From Symsagittifera roscoffensis (taxonomy: Eukaryota > Xenacoelomorpha > Acoela > Convolutidae), in assembly GCF_963678635.1 (NCBI RefSeq), contig NC_087062.1, positions 78,059,200 through 78,123,199 on the forward strand: a stretch of DNA of 64,000 nucleotides. The letters run 5' to 3'. Under the pieces are notes generated by a model. It made no database searches, was not told where the DNA came from, and saw nothing but the letters and a program-made list of their open reading frames with translations. Numbering within the stretch: position 1 is the stretch's first letter; every line of letters starts with the position of its first letter. The position numbers and the translations under genes were made by a program. Shown piece by piece: positions 57,786 to 64,000 of this stretch.

Positions 57786-60700
57786 ATTCAGTAGTCCAAA
57801 AACTTTTACTTTGGCAAAATTTGAAAACAGTCAATATAATTGTAGCTTTATTCTGACAGCACATTTTTAAGTTTTACAGCCAATAAAGGCTTAATATTTG
57901 ACCATAACGTTCTGGAGAACTCTTATTGTTTGCAACCCAATTGGGCTCTGAAAATAAGATTTTATACAGTTGGAATAGACCAGCTAAACTGTCAAAAAAA
58001 TCTATGTATTTGAATATATTGTCTCATTATTGACTTTACTATTGTACAAAATCCATTGAAACCCTAAAAATGGAGACGCGAAAAAAAAGAAAAAAGAAAT
58101 CTTCTATATTCAAAAATGCGTGTATGTGCTTGTGCATTGAGAAAAAGTTTGTGTACTCGAAACAAATGGTCATCAAGCTACCATTATAAATATTTCTGTG
58201 ATTGTCTCTGTGCGAACTATAGCAGCACAACAAAATTTTTTAATTTTCATTTTAAAAAAGTCGATTTTAGGTTCTTTTCAATGCCGCACATAGATTCCGC
58301 AAAAATTTGAGTTTCATTTATCTGATAATTTTCTAATCGGTCAATATTAGTTTTAAGGGCCTGGATGCATTCGTATTCCTAGATATTTTCGTCACTTTTT
58401 TCAGGTTTTTGAATACTCAATTCTGATTGACTGAAAACGTTTAAAAATAAATTCTCAACATTCGTTCGGGTCCCTCCATTATGAAGGACGCCACCCGAGC
58501 TTAATATGGCCGACTAGCTGGTGCTGTAACATTTCCTTAGAAAGTTAAGGTGAGGTCAGTTTCTAGACGGCCTTTTTTCAAATGAAATTAAAAAAACGTC
58601 CTATATCAGGCCAAAGTCGCGCATGTTCCGACTGCCCCATAATCGGAATAGTTGTTGTTATGAAAATAACTTAAAAAAACGAAAAATATGGAGTTTAATT
58701 TTTTTAAATAAATATTTTCTGTAACAACAGTGATTCAAACCGATTAAGGGGCAGTTGGAACACGAGCAGTCTTTTTGATTTCCGAACACGAGCAGTTCTG
58801 CGGGAATACGAGCAGACTTTTTGATAAATTATTATTGTTTTCACTTTGCAAAAAAGCCGACCTTAAAGTCACTTTTTACTAAAGCACTCAGCCCTTCTAC
58901 CTTTTCCCAACACAGGCCATTTAATAATTTTCTTCATTTTTCTACTTCATCCAATTGTCATGAAAACTGACATTTGGTTGTATTACGCAATTAAAATCCC
59001 ATTTTATCGCTATAAAATTTCATAAAACCAATAGATTCTCTAGAAAAAACTTTCAAAAATTGGCCTGCTGAAATGGTGGAAAAACCAAGCATTCAATTAC
59101 AAGTTATTTTAAATTCATATTGGTAGTTGTTTTTGTTAGTCAGCGAACTTTTTGACTGAAACTTCTTTCAGTGTTCCCACCAAAAACTAAAAAAGAACCA
59201 AGTATCAATTGATGAGTTCTAATGAAAAAAAGTACTTACAATTGAATGAAAAATTATTGTCTTTCCCGTTTTAGTACTCCAGGGTATTGCAGCTGTTCAT
59301 TACGAGGCCAAATTGTGCAATGGAAAGGCACACAATTTTGTGTCTGTATGTTGCTAGAGTTTAGAAAAAAGTCTTTGAACAAAATCCAAAATGTATTATT
59401 TGTAGACACTTTAGTTTTGTGTCGGACTCCGCAACCAGCGAATATAGTTTGTTTTACCGGATTCCGCAAAGATAAGCTGATTCCGCAAATGTAAGTGAAC
59501 TCCGCAAGTCTATGCGGATTCCACGTACACTTTGCTGATTCCGCTTACAATTTGAGGAACCCGTTTACAGTTTACAGATTCCACCTACTGTTCCGGATTT
59601 TGCAACAGCCTAAGTTTACTAAACACATATGTTATTATTTGTTCACGGATTCCACAAATTGTTCCAGATTCTACAAAAATTGTTGCGGATTCCTTAAATG
59701 GAGCAATTTTGAGGAAAATATAATTTTAGCTATTTGACCGTGCAATCCAAAACAGCAAAGAAGATTTCGCGACAAAGCTTGTTTGGCCTGATGCGGAATC
59801 CGCTTACAATTTTTCAAAATGCACAGTTTGGCCTCGTAATTTTACACGCAAAACTTTTACATTAGGTAAACAATAATTTGCGGTACCAGGAATCTAAAAG
59901 TTGAATAGCATTAAAGAAATGGAACCGAGAGAAATAAAACAGCATTTCTTATACATTGGAGCAAGAGAGCAATTTGCCTGGGGATTTCACAAACTTTGAG
60001 AGAAAACCTGGCTCCTAAAATTTTTTGGTACAAAAAGTGTCCAAAAAAAAAACAAAAACAGGGTTTTATGATTGGCTGAAAAATGAGTGATCGGCAGTAA
60101 TGGTGCTGTTGTTTATTTTTGTCGATGGTTCTGGACTAAATCGAAAACGTGCTCTAAATATATATTTTTTTGAATTTAGAGCTAATGTAACTATTACTCT
60201 TTACTCGTTTACAAATATATAGATTCGAAGGACGGTATTAGCCTTCGAGAGCCTGTGTTCTGGCGCCTCAAGTCAAAAAATATGCTGTTTTGCACTTGCA
60301 ATTTCTCTATTTCTCTGGTATAGATACTACAGACTTTCTTCAATAGTATTGATAATGAAACCTTAAAATGACATGTAAGTAATGTTATGCTGATATTACT
60401 CTGGACTGACCAAACTTGAGGCGCCACTGATGGGACCCCCGTCGTAGCAGATCTTCCAGTCTGACACACACCAGTTGGACTCACACTGCTCGTCGTATAC
60501 ACAATTATTATGCACTCTCTTCACACTACTCCGAATACTATTAGGCTTCACACACCCATCTGAACAACAACAAAAAAAACAACAAAGATTGTTGTTAAGA
60601 AGATCATATGTTAGTCGAATTTTGAACCAATCAGGAGTGCATCAAAATTCGAGTATACAAGCTCTAGTGCTACCTTACTGTATTTATTTATAGGGGTGGA

Positions 60701-63078
60701 AATTCTTAAGTAAATGAAATGGCGGATTGTTAAGTTGACCCAACAATTGAACCAAGTGAGCAATCTCCGCCCTAAATCAATTCAGGGAGGAGATTGTTCA
60801 TTTGGGTTAAGAGCATTTATTTTCAACCATAATCAGAGTTTACGAGGGAGATTGATCACGTGGGCCAAATAACCTATCTAATAATTGCAGAAATTTTGAA
60901 CTGACGAAATTATATTTAAAAAGCAAACGATATTTCAGAAATTTCTGTTCCACATGATCAACTGAAAACTATAATTTTAACACAAAATTTGTTAAAAATG
61001 GCCAATTACTTTTTATTTTCTTAGTTATTTATGTTTTTTTCAACTTTTTTGTATCTCTCTGTAAATTTTTTTTTCATGGCTCGCCAGTGGGTTTGTGCGT
61101 GAATATAATTCACGCAGAAATCAATATTCACGCCAAAAATCAAATATTTTGCTTCAATCTGATAAGCTAGAATTAGCTGTATCGAATTAGATCTGTTCAA
61201 CTAACTCAAATCGTTGGTTCAAATTCTTAAGTCAAATTCAAATAAGCCGGATGGATCGAAAATTTAGAAAATTAGGTAAATTTTTTAAATTTGTTTCAAA
61301 TATGCTGCAAAGTTTTCATTACGAGGCCAAACAGTGTATTTTGTGAATTGTAAATGGATTCCGTAACAAGAACGCTCTCTTTGATCTTCCTTTGTTCTTT
61401 CGGTTTCTTTGGTCGTTCCGACGAAATTTTAACATGTTTAAAGACTTGTCTCTGGATTCCAGAGACCTACAGACACTAAATTATGCGCTTATCCAGTGCA
61501 CTGTTTGGTCTCGTAATGTTACCCTGGCCAGAAAGAAAAACGCAAAAAATAGCTTCCGGATAAAAATTGACTGCCTTCACATCTGCTCAAATTTGTTTTT
61601 GTTAGAAATCGGCAGATCAAATTTTTATCTGCATTTATTTAATGAGTTTTACAAAGTTGCGAAATAATTAAACTTGGGCGGAATAATAAATGAGACCCTT
61701 CTTTTCAACCAGAAAAACTAACTTGTTGGATTTAGCTAAATAATGTTTGCCTTGAAGTTACTTTCACAGATAAATTACAATCTTGCTCTTCGAGAAGCTA
61801 CTCAGTGGATACACATGAAAAATGAAAAGACAATTCCTTTACAATTAGCCCATAAGGTTTCAACCTCTGCTACTTTTTTTCTTACTTTTTTGTAGTTTTT
61901 TTTCAAGGGTAGCGACGCAAGTTGTTAAATTTAGCGTCCAGTAGTGTTCAATTATTGCTTCTTGATTAATGCTTCGGCTGGTTTATAAACCACCGATATG
62001 TCAAATGATTGCGTAATTGCTGGCTTAGAATTTTTCAATAGTAAATTTGAATAGTTTTTCCTAGATATTTATTTTAGTTTGTTATGTTAGATAACAAAGA
62101 TACGCTCAGGGTGCAAAACTAGCTTTTTTCAGGGGTATTTCCAATTTTGAAAAAAAAAGAAAACTTTTTTCTAGGTCAATTAAAGGGTTTTACTGAGCTC
62201 TCTCAAATCACAATAACAGGATAAAAAACAGGATAAAAAAGCCAACTTTAAGGCATTTTTTGGAAAATGTTGACCGAAAAATAGCTTTTTCTCGGCGCGC
62301 ACCCCCCACTCAAAGTTAGTATATATTGGCGTCGAAAACGCTTTTAGATAAATTTTAGTGTCAGTCAGCTAAAATTGGCTATCTCAAAATAGTACAAAGG
62401 GGGACTTTTGTGTCGGTAGGTGTCGAATCCCTGAGATGAGGAGGGTTCCCCCCCCCCCCCTAAATCCGCAACTGGATACGCAGATGAGAACGATGCTGCA
62501 AATAATCTGACTGCTGTTTATGTTTTCTCAAAACTTAATTGGGATTTCAAGCAAGTCTGAGTTTTAGAGCCTTTGAAGGAAATCTGGAAGTTTAGATCTA
62601 CCCGCCACTTTCTATTCACAAAACTTAGTGTAATGAAAAGATTGATAATAGAAAAATTTTTCAATAGTTTTTGTCATAAGAAAGGCAGCACATAAAAATT
62701 CTCAGATGTGCGCGCATCTCCCCAAAGACTCTTTTTCATTTGAAATCCAGTCGCCTATTTTCAAACCAGAGACAACGTTTGATGAGCTATTAGATTATGA
62801 GAGAAATTGACAAGGTGCTTACGATTTAGAACTCAGTTTAATGTTCAGATCGGCTAGGTATTTAACTTTAGTTCCAGCGCAATGGAAAAAAAGATAAAAG
62901 AATCTGCGACGAGCAGAAATGTTCAAACATGATTATCATCATACTTACTTCCCTTGACTTCCTCCATACTAGCTCTCAGATCTTCACAAGTATTTCCGGC
63001 CCAGTGGTAAGTAGCATTGCTCACACACGCCAAGACGCCGAGAATAACACCGAAGCCTCGGTAACAACTCAATTTCAT
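52415..63078 (-). CDS. Secreted CAP-superfamily (SCP/TAPS) protein, five exons, 351 residues
   Basis: Exons on the minus strand: 63,078-62,949, 60,559-60,411, 57,525-57,374, 53,673-53,265 and 52,630-52,415. All introns are GT-AG, and the phases agree (1, 0, 2, 0), giving one open frame of 351 codons plus TAA. Residues 1-22 form a signal peptide (hydrophobic GVILGVLACV). About 45-143 form two cysteine-rich segments without a family I recognise. About 150-340 form the CAP domain with HNKWREE, LSWN, H206, GENLY (E223), WYSEI (E253) and GHFTQ (H277), i.e. the full His-Glu-Glu-His cavity set, then VVCIYGIAGN. CAP proteins are secreted, and their biochemical role is mostly unknown. The gene is expanded by mobile elements in introns 1-4. 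The splice choice for exon 2 (gtcagt at phase 0) was made because it keeps the cysteine frame of exon 3. Confidence 0.85.
52690..52850 (-). mobile_element. GGGGCGGAT-family fragment in intron 4
   Basis: The gttcgaccaacatgactttc, gagctcccctaaa and gcgcgcttcct phrases match the family in reverse. The rest of intron 4 (to 53,264) is AT-rich without other features. Confidence 0.6.
53265..53673 (-). CDS. CAP gene exon 4 (most of the CAP domain)
   Basis: The acceptor atgttacag is followed by one base completing Arg, then VEQDDGSLSENDEF. It contains three of the CAP signature blocks and ends at GHFTQ with donor gtacga. Confidence 0.9.
53674..54111. other. Intron 3, part nearest exon 4
   Basis: No feature beyond the acceptor of exon 4. 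Confidence 0.5.
54112..54296. mobile_element. 185-bp foldback element
   Basis: The arms at 54,113-54,179 and 54,228-54,296 are near complements: caccg then ttcatactc, aacagactaatac, and aatcagaatcgaga on the left, with the complements in reverse order on the right. The centre is AT-rich. Confidence 0.8.
54361..54850 (+). mobile_element. GGGGCGGAT-family element in intron 3
   Basis: Begins ggggcggatttagggcggg with a homopolymer G run of about 18, then cgcctttggcgct and gcgcgcgccaa blocks, one of which is internally duplicated (54,470-54,560). The right end is degraded. Confidence 0.8.
54875..55772. repeat. Palindromic acagatttcgtcccat repeat split by a foldback insertion
   Basis: Left part 54,875-54,968 has acagatttcgtccc, acagatctcgtccc and variants; right part 55,692-55,772 has gggacgaaatctgt and variants in the complementary orientation. 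The 696-bp element at 54,982-55,677 sits between them. Confidence 0.85.
54982..55677. mobile_element. Foldback (MITE-like) element, copy 2
   Basis: Same family as 32,220-32,937: TA flanks (54,980-54,981, 55,678-55,679), an end ccggacaaaacgcgttaaac and its complement, and inner accccaaaaatgggtca on both arms. About 696 bp, no coding. Confidence 0.9.
56015..56789 (+). mobile_element. hAT-like non-autonomous element with 8-bp target-site duplication
   Basis: The flanks are cacaaagt at 56,007-56,014 and again at 56,790-56,797. The terminal inverted repeat is caggggcggattt at the left and aaatccgcccctg at the right. An 8-bp duplication and CAGGGG-type tips are hallmarks of hAT transposons. A second, internal end (ctagatccgcccctg at about 56,422-56,436) suggests a shorter family unit plus extra sequence up to the outer end. 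No transposase frame. Confidence 0.9.
56880..57180 (+). mobile_element. Two tandem tRNA-derived SINE-like units
   Basis: Unit 2 (about 57,030-57,180) has a box-A-like tggtgaagtggtaaacg and a box-B-like ggatgttcgaggcc at the spacing of a tRNA gene, then aaaaaaattgcatgtagttc. Unit 1 (about 56,880-57,025) has the same box B and tail but a degraded box A. Neither folds as an intact tRNA by eye. Confidence 0.65.
57181..57352 (+). repeat. Tandem 85-bp unit beside the exon 3 donor
   Basis: Two copies of ggggcacaacagcggttcgc...gatgagctgtacagctcgtatg...ccctcgtggataaa. They contain the palindrome gagctgtacagctc. They are probably the 3' part of the SINE-like unit, duplicated. The second copy ends 22 bp from the exon 3 donor. 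Confidence 0.85.
57374..57525 (-). CDS. CAP gene exon 3 (cysteine-rich)
   Basis: The acceptor tttctgtag is followed by AGCTNCPSVKG, with CQCTNPDFPN and a further Cys, and ends in phase 2 after AAAAG with donor gtcaca. The weak donor lies 22 bp from the end of a repeat array. Confidence 0.8.
57750..57786. repeat. Poly-C tract followed by (CA)n
   Basis: A run of about 20 C followed by about seven ca units. The exact length is likely unstable. Confidence 0.9.
57787..59297. other. Intron 2 stretch without a gene
   Basis: Contains TTCCGAC-family remnants: gttccgactgccccataatc at about 58,624 and gcagttggaacacgagcagt at about 58,751-58,770. Otherwise AT-rich. Confidence 0.5.
59298..59840. mobile_element. 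CATTACGAGG terminal-inverted-repeat element, long copy
   Basis: The ends are cattacgaggccaaattgtg and cacagtttggcctcgtaat. The interior holds degenerate gattccgcaaa/gattccac repeats (59,455-59,700). 543 bp, no transposase. Confidence 0.8.
60411..60559 (-). CDS. CAP gene exon 2 (cysteine-rich)
   Basis: The acceptor is a pyrimidine/T-rich tract ending ttgttcag. It codes for about 50 residues with five cysteines (for example DEQCESNWCVSDWKIC). The donor gtcagt is chosen for phase; gtttgg four codons earlier is an alternative but would shift exon 3 out of its cysteine frame. Confidence 0.75.
60560..61316. other. Intron 1 stretch with a 16-bp hairpin at 60,758-60,799
   Basis: The hairpin arms are gagcaatctccgccct and agggaggagattgttc, with two mismatches. 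An inverted phrase ttcacgcagaaatc lies near 61,108. No gene. Confidence 0.55.
61317..61518. mobile_element. CATTACGAGG terminal-inverted-repeat element, short copy
   Basis: Begins cattacgaggccaaacagtg and ends cactgtttggtctcgtaatg. Its right half matches, in reverse, the first 110 bp of the 59,298 copy. 202 bp. Confidence 0.85.
61519..62126. other. Intron 1 stretch without a gene
   Basis: No supported feature. Confidence 0.5.
62127..62474 (-). mobile_element. GGGGCGGAT-family element in intron 1
   Basis: Reverse-oriented copy with ctcggcgcgcacccccc, ggcgtcgaaaacgc and a C run before taaatccgcaactg. Confidence 0.75.
62949..63078 (-). CDS. CAP gene exon 1 (signal peptide)
   Basis: The ATG at 63,076-63,078 starts MKLSCYRGFGVILGVLACV, a signal peptide with likely cleavage after SNA. 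The donor GTAAGT follows at 62,943-62,948. It ends in phase 1. Confidence 0.85.
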
Positions 63079-64000
63079 CTTTTTTTGCGGTTATAGCACA
63101 AACAGCCAAGTTGAACGATTTGTCTAGTAGTATAACTCGAATTTAGGATCAAATATAGAGCAGAATAATTGGTCAGTTTTTATTATCAATTATCGTAAAA
63201 ACAACCGACTAATTTCAGATAGTGCTGAGGAATTTATGGTGCGTGTTGCAAATTTCAGTCCCCGAGGATAGCAACAGCTCGGTTGATAATTGAAACTTTC
63301 ATATTTTGCCCCCTCTATCTAACGCAGGTTTAATTAAATTTCGCTAAATTTCAATTTTTGAATCACACCACGGCATATGCTAGAGTGTTGACCACTGATG
63401 AAAATTTTACTGGAACTTTGAAAACTAACATTAAGTACCAATTTTCAGAATTGGAAACTTCTGGTGTCAACTTTTTCTATTTTCATACCATCTGTTCTGA
63501 GATAATATCAAAACAATCAATTACTGAAAAAAAACTCTCCATTTTGTCAGTATACTTTGAAATTATAACAGAAAATTACTTTCTTACTTCAATGAAGTGT
63601 TTTTGGTTAAACTTCAGTAGTTTTCGGTTTTTCACGACTGGCCTGTTTCTACCCCTCAACCGACCCAGACTAAAAAATGTTTTACATGTAAGCTCTATTT
63701 TATCATAAACCATGGATGAAGTTAAAACTAAATTTGAAAAATGCAAAAGCAAAAGGGTCATAAAGATTACCATGAAAACATATTATGGGCAAATTAGTGT
63801 TTTTTTTCTGTAAAGAAGGCCAAATTTATCAAACTATTGATTGAGCTCCTATTCTTATTGAATATCCAGACTTTCTTTTACTGAAACTAATTTGAACCAA
63901 TCAGATTCGAGCATTATGATCCAGTTTTTTTAAAAAATGAAAAAGATCAGTTTTAAGCCGTATAACAGAAAAATCAATTAAAGTGATGGAAATTTAACAA
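63079..64000. other. Upstream region of the CAP gene
   Basis: A TATA-like tatattt on the minus strand at about 63,151-63,157 lies 73 bp before the start codon and could place transcription start near 63,120. This is a weak call. A dispersed repeat (gaaaaagatcagttttaagc) at about 63,866-63,975 matches 39,785-39,905. The frame at 63,358-63,708 has no recognisable family. Confidence 0.35.

Overview
The window is nuclear DNA of a metazoan, most likely an invertebrate that I cannot place further. Evidence for this is a multi-exon gene for a secreted CAP-superfamily protein with GT-AG introns, relics of Ty3/gypsy, BEL/Pao and non-LTR retroelements, a hAT-type element with an 8-bp target-site duplication, and tRNA-derived SINE-like repeats. 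There is no sign of bacterial gene organisation.

Positions 1-28,000 are dominated by one very large retroelement family present twice, tail to tail. The left arm (1 to about 14,945, plus strand) is cut by the window start inside a Ty3/gypsy-type integrase. It continues into a macro-domain-like module fused to the C-terminus of Pol. A small acidic ORF follows, then a giant ORF2 with a coiled coil, an SGNH/GDSL hydrolase domain with all catalytic motifs, and a second degenerate SGNH-like region. Last come ORF3, which I do not recognise, and a 1.5-kb non-coding tail. The right arm (about 18,871-27,970, minus strand) is an older, decayed copy of the same order with a large internal deletion. The 3.9-kb spacer between the arms holds a broken LINE with a C-terminal endonuclease-like module. 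The left arm also carries a nearly perfect 1,303-bp tandem duplication that breaks ORF2, and a diverged duplication of its 3' coding end.

Positions 28,000-38,300 are AT-rich and gene-poor: a degraded LINE reverse transcriptase, a 718-bp foldback element, minisatellites and fragments of a GGGGCGGAT-terminal (hAT-like) family.

Positions 38,349-63,078, read on the minus strand, contain a CAP gene of five exons (63,078 to 52,415, predicted 351 residues, signal peptide at the start). Downstream on the same strand are two paralogous terminal exons with a fibronectin-type-II-like cysteine pattern (51,101-51,350 and 38,349-38,604). Both have the same splice phase as CAP exon 4, so a shared secreted N-terminal part could be joined to three different C-terminal modules. 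The introns are packed with mobile-element copies: a hAT-like element with a perfect 8-bp duplication, a second foldback copy, TTCCGAC-ended elements, CATTACGAGG terminal-inverted-repeat elements, and SINE-like tandem units next to an exon 3 splice donor.
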